Assembly (NCBI GenBank): GCA_020055645.1
Contig: CM034546.1
Span: 127,617,875-127,681,874, forward strand
Length of the DNA: 64,000 bases
Direction: 5' to 3'
Source: Tomocerus qinae
Taxonomy: Eukaryota; Arthropoda; Collembola; Entomobryomorpha; Tomoceridae
Both the position numbers and the translations under genes were made by a program. Under the pieces are notes generated by a model. The model had not been told where the DNA came from. It ran no database searches and worked only from the letters and a program-made list of their open reading frames with translations. This document shows positions 12,790-25,290 of this stretch, one piece after another; the first letter of the stretch is position 1; each line of letters begins with the position of its first letter.

Positions 12790-12981
12790 CTAGTTGAATC
12801 CTAGCACACAAAATGTGCTAGAAAATGTTGCAATCAGTAAATTTCTAGCGACTGCGCATTGGCCCGCATTTCACTAATTAATTACAAAATATTACGGACA
12901 TAGAAACATACAAACATTTATTCAAGAATAATGAAAGAATCCCATGCGCATGCCCCACTTTATGCTTATGTAGAGTAAAGA
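12790..12981 (-). mobile_element. Short Helitron-like element H1
   Basis: On the minus strand it begins TCTTTACTCTACAT and ends ATTCAACTAG, with a hairpin (CTAGCACA...TGTGCTAG) a few bases before the CTAG end. It is inserted exactly between A and T with no target duplication. The uninterrupted site GTTAATATGACC is present at about 7900 and 14345. TC start, hairpin, CTRR end and A^T insertion are Helitron hallmarks. A second copy is at 34416-34633. Confidence 0.8.
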
Positions 12982-13603
12982 TGACCGGAATCCAAAACTG
13001 AATTTATTTTGTAATTAGATTTTAGGAACTATTATGGAAATAATGAATGAATTAAATGAATTACTAATTGTATTGCTATTTTTATAAACACTTGAAATTC
13101 TATTTGGTATTTTATTATTATGCCTTATTCAAAGGAATTAATTTTATAAAGAGAGAATATTAAACTCTGTTTTGCTATTATATTAATCTAATTGTTATTA
13201 TAATCATTTAATAAAGTATAAATTATAAAAACCAACTAGCGTCTAACAGCTACACAATGTATATCTGAAGTCATATTTTAAAGGCGCACTGAACAACATT
13301 ATACAAAGGAGTTTACCTCCTCTGTATACTTTTGCTCTTTCTGTCTGGGCATCTCTTTGTACGATAACTTTGAAACTTGATTTAATAGAGTGCGCAAATT
13401 TACAGGGTAGAATCTTAGATAAAATGTATGCATTTACCCTAGCCCAGATTTGTAGGAAATCGAGACCAAGTGAATTCTCACAGAAATTTTCGAAAAACTA
13501 GAAGTCTTCACTATTAAAAACTATACATATTTTAGGCAATTTTTTATTACATAGTGCTATTTATGTAAAATTGGACACTATATTATCATCATGGCATAAG
13601 GCA
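12982..13603. repeat. Dispersed repeat unit, copy 4
   Basis: F and R modules resume directly after the Helitron-like insertion and run to a remnant of the foldback element at 13604. Confidence 0.75.
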
Positions 13604-13645
13604 TATGTTGTAGTCTGGGAGGGAAAGTAGACTGGGAGGGAGATC
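13604..13645. mobile_element. Remnant of foldback element end
   Basis: About 40 bp matching the left terminus at 9194 (GTTGTAGTCTGGGAGGGAAA) with a partial inverted partner; the rest is missing. It sits at the same relative place in the repeat unit as the full element. Confidence 0.7.
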
Positions 13646-13669
13646 ATCATAGAGTCAATGCAATTATAT

Positions 13670-14290
13670 AAACAGGTTTGCGGACCTTAACCAAAACAAA
13701 GAAAGGCATTCTTTAAAGTTATTTCAATGGAAAGATTGTAGGTACAACAGGGTAATAGTGTAAACCCTCAAAACCTACACAGACCTATGCTTGTCTGGAC
13801 TTTATAATATAGAGAATCTTTTTGAAAATGAAACAATTCATACGTTTTATCTCCATTTCAAACCTTATCTTGCTGGCTCTTGTTTCTTCTTGTAGGACTT
13901 TTCTGATCCTATTTAATTCTTTCAGCGCTTTTTCATTTGGATTTTATATTGCAAACATTTATTGACCGTGTCTAAGTGATTTGTTCTAGATTTCTCAAGA
14001 GAGCAGATTTGCACCTTCAGAGTGTTTGCATCTTCAGTTGATTTTTGTTCAGTTTTCTATGCTCAATCTCGTTCTGGGATGGATTCTGCTCTGTTGTCAT
14101 ACTGCCAGTACGGTTGGCAATGGATTCGGCAATCACTGGCGAGTTAATCATGGTCATTACTATTAAGGTTTAGATATAAGAATTTGTAGTTTGGGAAAAA
14201 TTGGACATTAAACATTAAAGGGGTAAAATCTTTCAAAGTTATCATATTCCATGTTAATTCCCGTGAGTGATTTTTGTAGGTATGGAGAGT
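13670..14290 (-). pseudogene. Fragment of unknown coiled-coil gene (M2), copy 2
   Basis: Second copy of the M2 module; it has an inserted stretch near 14010-14035 and several substitutions that break the conserved frame. Order relative to F and R modules is as in copy 1, showing that the whole unit was duplicated. Confidence 0.5.
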
Positions 14291-14329
14291 GTATTGTGCT
14301 GGTATAATAAATAGTAGTCTCAATTGTCA

Positions 14330-14964
14330 ATCAATAATAGTTAATATGACCGGAATTCAAAACTGTATTTATTTTGTAATTAGGTTTTAGGAACTATTAC
14401 GGAGATAATGAATTATTAACGGTATTGCTATTTTTATAAACACTTGCAATACTATTAGATTATTAGTATTTTATTATTATGCCTTATTCAAAGGAATTAA
14501 TTTTATATAGAGAGAATATTAAACTCTGTTTTGCTATTATATTAATCTGATTGTTACTATAATCATTTAATAAAGTATAAATTATTAAAACCAACCGTCG
14601 TCTAACATCCAAACAATGTATATCTGAAGTCAATATTTTAAAGGCACACTGAAGAACATTATTCAAAGGAGTTTATCTCCTTCGTATACTTTTGCTCTTT
14701 CTGTCCGGGCATCTCTGTGGAACTTTGGAACTTGAGTTGAAAGAGCGAGCAAATTTATGGGGTAGAATCTCAGGTAAAATGTATGCTATTACCCTAGCGC
14801 AGATTTGTAAGAAATCGAGGTCAAGTGAATTCTCATGCGAAAAGCAAAAAAAAGTAGTCTTCACTATTGTCACCAAAAATTATGCCTATTTTATTTCAGG
14901 CAATTTTTTATTACATGGTACTATTAATGTAAAATATACACTATATCATCATGGCATATAATTA
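14330..14964. repeat. Dispersed repeat unit, copy 5 (native 3' flank of GST)
   Basis: F and R modules immediately downstream of the GST stop codon. On the minus strand this stretch holds AATAAA motifs about 60-75 nt past the stop, suitable for GST polyadenylation. It is probably the ancestral context of the dispersed family. Confidence 0.7.
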
Positions 14965-16068
<1,104 letters not shown>

Positions 16069-16183
16069 TTAGACTATCCTATTGGTTAATCAATAATAAA
16101 TTAGGTATTAATTATCGTCATTCGATTTTTAAAATGGCGTTTTCAAAATAAGATGCGCAATAATTACAAGTCAAGTCAAATTG

Positions 16184-16280
16184 ATGTCTTCACGGTTAGG
16201 CACATTTTTGGTGGGCCAACATAGATAGTCCATGTACCTTGTTCAAGTTCTGCCCATCAAAAGTGCCTAACCGTGAAAAC
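16184..16280. mobile_element. 97-bp MITE with 9-bp TSD
   Basis: Inverted ends CTTCACGGTTAGGCAC and GTGCCTAACCGTGAAA (over 20 bp with few mismatches), flanked by GTCAAATTG and GTCAAATGG. The duplicated GST 5' flank at about 17035-17050 lacks it, giving an empty site. A 9-bp TSD suggests a Mutator-like element (MULE) origin. Confidence 0.75.
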
Positions 16281-16489
16281 GTCAAATGGTGACAAGTCAA
16301 AGTAGTCAGTCAAATTGGAAATGTTTAGGGATTGTATGATTTCACGAATTGACTGCAACCGAATATACAAATATAATGACGTAAATCACCAACTAAACTG
16401 CAGTCAGGTAACTCGTGTGAGTAAATTATCAATAAGTTGTAGATCAATAATTTAGACGGTAACGTATTAGTAGTCTTTAGAATGTATTT

Positions 16490-16945
16490 CAAGGAATTAA
16501 TTTTATATAGAGAGATTATTGAATTCTTGTCTTGTCCACTAATCTCGAACAAGTTTATTGTTAGTTATTGAAATATTATTGAAATATGTTTTGCTATTAT
16601 ATTAATCTAATTTTTGTTGTTGTGAACATTTAATAAAGTATAAATTATAAAACCCAACCAGCGTCTAACAGCTACAAAATGTATATCTGAAGTCAATATT
16701 TTAAAGGCGTACTGAAGAACATGGAGTTTATCTCCTTCGTATAATTTTGCTCTTTCTGTCTGGGTAACTCTGTGTACGATAACTTTGGAACTTGAGTTAA
16801 TAGAGTGTGCAGATTTACAGTGTAGAATTTTAGATAAAATGTATGCATTTACCCTAGCCCAGATTTGTAGGAAATCGAGACCAAGTGAATTCTCACAGAA
16901 ATTTTCGAAACACAAGAAGTCTTCACTACTGTCACCAAAAATTGT
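16490..16945. repeat. Dispersed repeat unit, copy 6
   Basis: R module lying upstream of the GST gene; it is followed by a second copy of the GST 5' flank, so it marks a tandem duplication boundary. The GST coding part is missing between them. Confidence 0.75.
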
Positions 16946-17290
16946 TTAAATAGTAATAAATTAAATATTAATTATCGTCATTCTATATATAAAATTGCGT
17001 TTTCAAAATAAGATGTGCAATAATTACAAACCAAGTCAAAGTATTGGCGACAAGTCAAAGTAGTCAGTCAAATTGGGAATGTTTAGGGATTATATGATTT
17101 CACGAATTGACTTCAACTGAATCTACAAATATTATTACGAAGACGTAAATCACCTTAACAACTGAACTGCAGTCAGGTATCTCATGTGAATGTGTAAGTA
17201 GTAAGTATATCAGTAAGTTTGTAGATCAATTTAGACGGTAACGTATTAGTATAGTCTTTAGAATGTGATTGAAAGAAGTTGCGTTGTTGG
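16946..17290. repeat. Duplicated GST 5' flank
   Basis: Matches 16085-16490 (for example TTAATTATCGTCATTC, TTTCAAAATAAGATG and AAGTAGTCAGTCAAATTGG) but lacks the 97-bp MITE. It probably contains the promoter of a GST copy whose coding part was deleted. Confidence 0.7.
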
Positions 17291-18179
17291 AGTGAGTTGA
17301 GAGAGATACTGAACTGCTAAACAAGAAAAACAAGCACTAATTTATTTTTAGCCTTGAAAGATGAACCTTTACAAGTGAAGGTTATGGCAGTTGGCGAGAG
17401 GTAGTTGCATAATATTGTCCTACGTCCTACGTGTGTCCCACCAGAAGCAAAATACCAGTAGTTTCCATGTACTACATTTGTTATCTTATGTATATAATCG
17501 GTCGAAGATAGCTTTAATAGTATTTTGCAGAGATAATGTATACACATACATCACACCAAGCCAGAATTAACCATATGAATAATAAATCTTTTTAAATTAA
17601 AATATGACATAAAGAGATTAGATATATTTAGGTGTGATTATGTTCGGCTGTACAGACCTACATTGGTAGTAAATCCATGCTGGAAAATACTAACATGTGC
17701 GGATGAGAATACACGTATTATTTGCAAGTATGAAAATAAAAAAATAACATAATGTGTCTAAACAGTATTTTGTAACCGAAACTCATAATAATAAATGCAC
17801 AAAGCCTATTTTGATGCTCTGCTGAGTAAATATTTTATAACTACAAATTTACAAACAGTAAAGGCATTTTTATTATTAACCGAAGACTTTATGTGACAAA
17901 CAATTTAAGAAAATTTTAAAGTTAGTAAAAAACTTTTTTTTAATGCATGATTTTACAATCAAATAGCAAAATAAAAACTTTACACGTTTAGCAATTAATA
18001 GAGAACATCCAAAACTATAAACTTAACTAGTACATGTTTTAATTCCATATTTTTATATAATCATAGTTACACAAGGTGAAGTATATCTTTAAATAAATGT
18101 ATAAAACTATGTATAAAAATAAAATACTTCCCCGATTTTCATCTTCATCGCCATCGTTTTTCGTTTCCTGTCCATTTTC
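17291..18179. other. Intergenic, nothing assigned
   Basis: AT-rich sequence without gene-like exons. The last 100 bp may be the 3' UTR of the Kazal gene on the minus strand. Confidence 0.5.
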
Positions 18180-18784
18180 TCAGCATTCTCCACGGTAGAG
18201 AAAACGTCCTTGTCCTAGGTATTTAAAAGAATTTAGAATTCCCTCTGATCAATAGAAAACGAAACTTTTTCTCAAAAACGAATTCTAGTTACTTACCACC
18301 TGTACGGCATCTTTCCATATCAAAGACGCATGAATTGGAAAAGGTTAGTCTTTGATTGTAAACCACTGCACAAACCGGTTCGTAAATGAAGGCGCACCCA
18401 AACCCGCAATTATTATTGTTATTATTGTTATTATTATTATTATTATTCTGAAAAAAGAAATAAATGCAAAAGTAAATATTTAACTAAATAAACCATGAAG
18501 TGAAATAAATTTAACAGAATATTTTGTAGAAACCGGTCGATTTGGACGATTAGGCCTATTGAAACTTGGACGCAGGCGTCCAAAATCTTCATCAAAATTG
18601 TCCTAGAAAATAGAATAGGATAATTGATGTTAAAACCCTTAAAATACAAATTTGTAAAATAGGTATATTGTATAACCGATTGCGTGTATTGACGACGTTG
18701 TCGGCTTGCGTCAGCTTCCAATGCAAAAATAATCAGAAACATGGTTCCAAGAACCACATAAACTGTTGAAAACTTATTGGACAT
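18180..18784 (-). CDS. Secreted Kazal-type protease inhibitor A
   Basis: Four exons: 18784-18677, 18602-18534, 18447-18297, 18214-18180; 363 nt, 120 aa. Exon 1 encodes a signal peptide ending near ADA and a basic RQRRQ stretch, a possible processing site. Exon 2 is an Asn/Arg/Pro-rich linker (NRPNRPNRP). Exons 3-4 hold one Kazal domain with six Cys spaced C-x3-C-x7-C-x13-C-x6-C-x13-C, including YEPVC and TFSNSC. Kazal domains insert a loop into serine proteases; the predicted P1 residue (second after the second Cys) is Phe, hinting at a chymotrypsin-like target. Exon 3 opens with 13 Asn codons (AAT/AAC run) directly at the splice acceptor. A tandem paralog lies at 19737. Confidence 0.88.
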
Positions 18785-18853
18785 TTTTGAATTTTCAGAA
18801 TACTGTTGAGAGTAGAAAATCTTTAATTGCAACAGTAGATCTATAAGAACATA

Positions 18854-18895
18854 GGATTGAATGATGTTTTGAGTGCTTGGAACAACCTTTATATA
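18854..18895 (-). promoter_or_regulatory. Core promoter of Kazal gene A
   Basis: TATATAAAGG (minus strand, 18895-18886) followed about 30 bp later by CATTCAATCC (18863-18854), a likely initiator. The same pair with the same spacing precedes Kazal gene B, so it is conserved between the duplicates. Confidence 0.7.
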
Positions 18896-19736
18896 CTCAA
18901 AAAGGCTTGTGATTTGTTGATCCTTCGTAGTAAATTTTTCCAATCCAAAGATACATAAATGTGTTAAGCATAAATAAATCTAACACCAAAACGGAAGGAA
19001 ATGAAGGATTTGTGGAGAGATGCACTTCCGTTGCACTTTTGAAATATTTGAACAATGTCTTTGCAAGTACAAAGTTAGTTTTTGCATTAAAATCTCTACT
19101 TGAGTATTAAAATGTGTGTATATTGCATAATGTCTTGTTTTTCCACATTACAATTTCAGTTGAGGTGATGCATGAATCTTTGTCACATAACATGGCAATT
19201 ATGCGGTCAAAAGTATAAATAAAACTCAATTGAACATATTTAAGCCTTTAACCACACAAAATCTTTGCCATTTTATTACTATAATTTATAAAACCATATG
19301 TATAATGCATAGAGGACATTTACATCTTATTTCTATTTAAACAGTGAAAGACATCAATGTCATTAGATCACCCAAAGTCATTGTCGTATCACTCTAAAAT
19401 AAAAATGTAAACTTATAATTCTATGCAAAAATTAAATTGCAGGAAGTATGAAAAATTAAAGAAGTTCCATGCAAATTATATTTTAATTATAATATTTTTT
19501 ATTTCATTCTAATAAAGTATGTACATAAATAATACAAACTGCTGAAATATTAATTTTTATCTGCAGATGGAAAATTCTCTCACTGCAATATTTTTGCAGA
19601 AAATACCAAATAAAGCCTTATAGTATTTTAAATGAAAGCAAGATCTTGATTGGTACATAAAATTATAAAAATAAAATATTACTGCGTGAAGATATAATCT
19701 CCACGGTTTGTTGCATAATAATTAATTTCTTTCCGT
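18896..19736. other. Intergenic between Kazal genes
   Basis: AT-rich spacer with no exon-like sequence. It must hold the distal promoter of gene A and the 3' end of gene B. Confidence 0.5.
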
Positions 19737-20349
19737 TTATGAGCATTCTCCTCGGTAGAGAAATTGGCCATTTCCTAATGATTAGAATAATATGATCAGT
19801 ATTAGGATTAAAGGAAATGATAAGCATACATGTTGCCAGTTTAAAATAATAGTTTGTAAATTCCACAAATTTATAATTATTTACCCTGTGTACGACATCT
19901 TTCAATGTCAAGATAGCATGAATTAGAAAAAGTTCGTCTTTGATTGTAAACTACAGCACAAACAGGCTCGTAAACGGCAGCGCAAGCAAACGCGCAGTCA
20001 TTTTCATTCTGGAATAAATAAATAAATTAAGACACTATTGTCAAAATAAAAAAGTTTTAAAGTATTTTATACAAACCGGAGGTGGTCGATTTGGTCTGTT
20101 TGGGCGATTTGGCCTGGGTCTGAACGGTCTATTTGGAATGGGGTCAGAGATCGGTTGGAAATCTTGAAAATCGTTCTAGAAACACAAATATAAATTGAAA
20201 TTGACATTCTTAATTTAAAAATTCGAAAAAAGGTAAATTTATATAACCGATTGTGTGTATTGACGACGTTGTCGGCTTGCGTCAGCTTCTATTGTAAGCA
20301 TAGTCAAAAACATGACTCCTAAAACAACAATTGAAAACTTAGTTGACAT
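19737..20349 (-). CDS. Secreted Kazal-type protease inhibitor B
   Basis: Four exons: 20349-20248, 20175-20077, 20008-19885, 19774-19737; 363 nt, 120 aa, same phases as gene A. Signal peptide MSTKFSIVVLGVMFL... ending ADA, then SRQRRQYTQS. Exon 2 is a longer Pro/Asn/Arg linker (RPNRPNRPNRPPP). The Kazal domain has six Cys with spacing identical to gene A. The predicted P1 residue is Ala, so specificity (elastase-like) should differ from A. In place of the poly-Asn run, exon 3 starts NEND. The upstream Met in the same frame lies in the 5' UTR after the promoter, and I chose the start that gives a clean signal peptide. Confidence 0.88.
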
Positions 20350-20421
20350 TTTTATTTCTAGGTCAATATTGCAGACTGGAAAAAAGCCAGATAACTTTCT
20401 TCCTACAGAGTAAATAGAGGC

Positions 20422-20464
20422 GGATTGAATGATGTTTGTGAGTTCCACCAGGAACCTTTATATA
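20422..20464 (-). promoter_or_regulatory. Core promoter of Kazal gene B
   Basis: TATATAAAGG (20464-20455, minus strand) and CATTCAATCC (20431-20422), matching gene A in sequence and spacing. Confidence 0.7.
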
Positions 20465-22112
20465 TGCTCGCAAAAATGTTTTTGAGTTCAGGATCCTTCA
20501 TGGTAAATTGTCTTAAGGATTAATAAACAGCAGTAAAAATCATCAAAATTCCATCCCATATTTTAAAACTAAAACGGAAGAATGATGAAGGATTAATGGA
20601 AATACATTTCCGGTACACATCTGAAAGGTAAGTGTGCAAGTTCAGAGTCAGATTTAATGTTCCATAATGAAGAATAAGGTACATCAAGGAAATATTTGTA
20701 TGCCTTATAGTTATATTGCATTGTAGTCTTGTTTTTCTATAGGGGTGGATGTTGGAATACAATTTTTGTTGAAATGATACATGAATTTTTGCCTGATATG
20801 GCATTACAGGTCTAAAGTTTAAAAACAACCAATTTTCTCAAACCGCAGCAAATCGCTACTGTTTATTACAAATTATTATTATGATTTATAAACCATTAGG
20901 CATTATAATGAATAGAGCACAATTCATTATTATCCTTCTTTCTTTACACACATAACCAACAAAAGACCTTAATGTCATTTTGTGTTAATAAGATACGGCT
21001 TTTTGAGGTTTCTTAGTCCCCACTTATCACCACTGAAAGTTATTGCCATTGATAAGAACTGTGATTGTGATTGTGTGATTGCGTGTATACAACTATATTC
21101 ACTCCTACACAGACATTAAATTAAATTTTTGAAAAAAATGCCATGTACCCTATTTATTTCATTTATCAAGTTACGTCTTCAGATGGGACGCATTGTGAGT
21201 CCAAATTCTACTATGTAGCTGCAATTTTTGGATAATAAAACGCCGACAAAATAAAGGTTATCATTATCATAATTATTTGTATATTATGATAGTGATAGTT
21301 TCAGGCGGATCAATTCTTTAAGATAAAGTTTATTGTAACATCAGCAATTTATCATTATTATAATTACTTTTTATTGTTAATATTTTTAATAAAGGATGCA
21401 AAGCATTTGCTTGTCTGCCATCTCAAACGCATTTAGCTTAAATTTACTTAACATCCTAAATAAAAGTGATATAAGCTATACCAAAAGCGTAAGATTTTTA
21501 AATTGTTTTAAATATAGTTCCTAGTCCAAGTCATTTTGAAAATAGTCATTACTTGCACGCGCATGCATATTACATAAAACAATGAACTACACTCTGGATT
21601 AATATTAGCTTATTTCGAAATTAAGCCGAAAAATTTTGACACGGAAATCCTTTGAAAAATAATAGCAGTATTGCTGGCCTAGTTACAACTAAATGTGAAT
21701 GCAAAGGTGAAACTTTCATACGCTGTTCAAATGGGATATTCGAAGAAAAAAATCCGCATTTAAGCAGGACAGTTAACTTTGCAATATTTAATGTAGTTTA
21801 AAAGCTAAAGGATGTTATTACCAACTTGAATATTATTTTACTTGTTTGAATTCAACTCCCTAAGAATTTTCCTGCATATTTCAATTGATGCCAAGCCAGC
21901 AGTACAAGGCAAGGTTACTTTCCAGTGTCTATATGTCGTGTGTTCAAGAGACGCAAAACGCCGTAAAAACTTACAGCCCATCCAAATGACCACGCACAGT
22001 ACCAATTTAGCTACTACTTCAATTGGTGAGCCGAACGCAGTAAAGCTGAACTACTTAAGAAATGAGCCAAACAAACTTCGTAGTAAAGTCACTCTTCTAA
22101 TTTTTTTGTCAG
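20465..22112. other. Intergenic, nothing assigned
   Basis: About 1.6 kb AT-rich DNA. I saw no exon chains, RNA genes or clear repeat structure here. Confidence 0.5.
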
Positions 22113-22879
22113 CAGACGCCGGAATTTTACTTATATAAAAGGAAAAAGTTTAGCTAAAAATTTATTAAAAATGGCTAAACATTTACCTAAAATTTAATTA
22201 AAAAATGCAATTGCTAAAAAATCAAAAAATGTCATATAACCCCAAAAATAAACCAATGGAAATACCAATACCCAAAATAAGTTCCTCAAAATTGAATATT
22301 GAATTCTAATGCTGTTTATTAACTATGAATGATAACCCCAAGAGTCTTTTTGTTCATTAACTCAAATCGGAAATCTAATTTTCAACTCATGGAATCGACA
22401 AAAATAGTTTGGGTAAATCATGTAGATAATGTACAAAGCGAAACCAGTTGTCATTTCAATTTTTTCCTTTATTTCCTTCAATTTTGATTTGATAACCAAA
22501 GTGAAAAAACTCAGTTAAATGTCAAATTAGGAATATACAGGCAAACTATTGTGAATTTGCATTTTCTGCGTTTTTAGAGACCAATTTTGTCTTTTTGTGA
22601 TCAATATTCATTGACTAGATACAAGTTTGCTATAAAAAAAGGTGAAGGCCATGTCGTCGTACTAACATTACAATGGGACATTTCGTCAATAAGAAGTCTA
22701 CAATGGGACAAGCCATTTCGTCAAGGAGTCTTTACAATGTGCCAGCGGGATGTCCATTGTAGACTTCTTGACGAAATGGCTTGTCCTTGTCCCATTGTTG
22801 TGATAGTGCGACGATATGATAGCCCAGCCCAATCGTCATTAGAAACCGTACCTCGCGCTTAAAAAAATTCCGGCGTCTG
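22113..22879. mobile_element. 767-bp non-autonomous hAT-like element with internal hairpin
   Basis: 16-bp perfect TIR CAGACGCCGGAATTTT, flanked by TTTGTCAG (22105-22112) and TTTATCAG (22880-22887), a 7/8 match. Inside, 22640-22825 is a second inverted repeat built from ACAATGGGACAAGCCATTTC-type arms, possibly another nested element. No transposase is encoded. Confidence 0.85.
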
Positions 22880-22887
22880 TTTATCAG

Positions 22888-23376
22888 TGATAATATGATT
22901 CTTATTGAAAACATGCAATTGCCATTTAAGTATTACTATTTGCTAAAACGTATTTCGGGGTTTCTTACAGTCATATATTATTTAGTAATAGCAACTATAC
23001 ATTTATATACTCATAAGTTTGCATTTGTAGTAGTATCGGCAATCTATCTATATTACCAACTTACTAACTCAATGTCAAACATCAGAATTATACGTTCTTT
23101 TACTGGATATCCCAGGATTCCAAATCTTTAAGTACCATGAAAATCAAATGCTTGGTTCGGGAGGAATTTTACTGAACGTAACGACAGTTTTTTAAAAATT
23201 GTCAATTTCGATGGAGATTGACCCGAATTTTTATGCATGGAATATCCGACCGAGCACAACAATAATAGTGTAAAAGCTAGTTTCTGGGAAACATGAGGCA
23301 AGTTTATGATTTACAAGAAGAGAGCTTTACTCTCTCGCTATATTACAATTAGCAACAATGCCATTGCTTTAGTAAT
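22888..23376. other. Intergenic, nothing assigned
   Basis: AT-rich sequence; an in-frame hydrophobic stretch near 22900-23130 has no splice or family support. Confidence 0.45.
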
Positions 23377-23634
23377 TATTGTACATGGAAAAGTAATTAG
23401 ACCCGTGGGAGACACAGAATTTCCATAAGCGAATATTGAAAAATTTACAGAAATCTTCAAAATTTTATTGACGATATCTCTTGGCAACTGAATAATGTCA
23501 CCATTGTTAAATGCTAAATCGAATCCAAAGTTTATCCCATTGCTTAGATACAAATTCAAAACAAAACAAAATTCGCGTTTCACATAACTTACAAAGAAAT
23601 GCCACAGGTCTAATTTCTTTTCCATGTACAATAG
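23377..23634. mobile_element. MITE-like element, 258 bp
   Basis: Inverted ends TATTGTACATGGAAAAG and CTTTTCCATGTACAATA, extending to about 30 bp with mismatches. I could not find a convincing target duplication. Confidence 0.6.
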
Positions 23635-23859
23635 TATAAAATAGATTTGCATTGTCATCTATGTCATAGCAACGTTCGAATCGCAGTGATCAAAGCATTT
23701 CATTTGGTTGTTAAAAAATCATCGAGTATTTTACATTGACGTCAATGTAAAATAGTCAATGCAATGGACATCGGCTATGCTATCATGGGGGTTTTGGTTA
23801 CCTTGTGTGATGCTATTTTCAGGGTAAATTTTGGACATTATATTTACTTCGTTAGCAAC

Positions 23860-24300
23860 CAACAATGGAGCTCAACCTTAATTGCGTTTATTTGGGCGAC
23901 TTTCGTCTTCAGTTTTTGATAGCTAGGAAATATTACCAAATTAAAAAGAAAATTTACAATTACATGGGTTAAGAACCAGTAAGAGGAGGCTTGAAATGGA
24001 GATAGTAAAACTCCAAGAAGTTCTTCCAATACCTCAACAAAATACTTGGACCTGGTAGCAGTTGTCAATTTAAGTCAACAGAGAAGAGTATGTTGTCTTC
24101 TTACCCCATATTTTCATATTAATGCATTAACGCATACACAACAGTCATACATTATGGCACATCTTCTTTTCCCATGTCTATACAAACATTATCACTTACA
24201 CAACACACTCATACTTACCACTCACCACATGACTACAATATATCCATTCTAAAATCAAACTGATAATATGAAACATAATTGATGCATGTTGAAGGCATTT
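23860..24300. pseudogene. Chimeric remnant: secreted-protein exon fragment joined to M2 fragment
   Basis: The minus strand around 23970-23865 matches the exon 2 start of the gene at 29524 (acceptor CTAG then CTATCAA) joined by a large internal deletion to its GCCCAAATAAACGCAATTAAG segment. The plus strand from about 23944 to 24250 matches the M2 module and its flank at 28185-28680. Both families therefore moved together. No intact frame remains. Confidence 0.6.
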
Positions 24301-24369
24301 ACTGCTTTATAAAAATGAAAAGTTTTTAATATTCTTCAAAAGTGTATTTTAATATTACTGTTAATCAAT

Positions 24370-25180
24370 GGGTGCCAATTAATTTGTATGGCACACACAT
24401 GACTTTTGTATGGAGGATTTTTTGACATTTAGTGTGACTTTGTATGGTATGTTATGCCTTATCTAATGAATTTGTATGGAAATAATTACTATGTATGGTG
24501 ATAGTTTTATATAAACATGCATAGTATGCCGATGCACGATATATATCACCACAGGTTGGTAAATTTATTTAAGTCTAAGAATATATATATAGTAGAATGA
24601 TAATAACCAGGTAGAAACTGTATATCCAAGCATAAAGCATGGATAGTTAGTTAGCTATGTAGATAAAGTGAAGGGAAGTCAATACTCTTAGCTCAAAATA
24701 AATCTTAAATGAAATCTTAGCTCAATTAGCATGTTATCAGAATTTTTCCAATCAGTATATTTCTGCTCTGCTGCCTTCGTGTTTGCTATATTTCGTTACA
24801 AATTGCATCTGAGTGAACACAAGAAGTACAATGGCCAGGTGAAGAAAATTTGTAAGTTTGGAATACAAAACGGACAGTGACACTGATGATAGTGAAGTTG
24901 AAAATAAAGAAAACTAAACAAAAAAGACAAAGGTGCAGCAGGGTCCTAACTGACATTGACCTTGCGTAATAATTTCCTACATTGCATTCTAAAATCAAAT
25001 AAAAAGGTAACATCACATACCTATAATATTAATTTAACTTGCCATACAAAAGTCATAAAGTTCCATACAAAGTCATAAACTGCCATACAAAGTCATAAAC
25101 TGCCATACAAAGTCACACTATCTATTTTTAGCTCTCCCATACAAAAGTCATGTGTGTGCCATACAAATTCCTATTTTCCC
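24370..25180. mobile_element. 811-bp MULE-like element, copy 1, TSD TTAATCAAT
   Basis: Flanked by exact 9-bp duplications TTAATCAAT (24361-24369, 25181-25189). The paralogous locus near 29405 has a single uninterrupted TTAATCAAT, an empty site. The subterminal inverted repeats contain GTATGGCACACACATGAC and several GTATGG / CCATAC repeats. A second copy, in the other orientation, lies at 59540-60002. It is non-coding. Confidence 0.88.
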
Positions 25181-25290
25181 TTAATCAATTACAATTTTTA
25201 TAGATCCAAATTACAACATAATATTATTATTTTTACCGTAATAAAGATCAAATATTGTTTTTAAATACAAATTGAATGTGTGAGGTGCAT

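Noticed and set aside
14484..14876. Open frames in the R module, also seen at 16607-16915
   Set aside because: The frames differ between copies of the repeat and are broken in most, so they are not conserved as protein.
22587..22914. Open frames on both strands near 22.7 kb
   Set aside because: They lie over the hairpin of the hAT-like element, whose symmetry gives mirrored frames.
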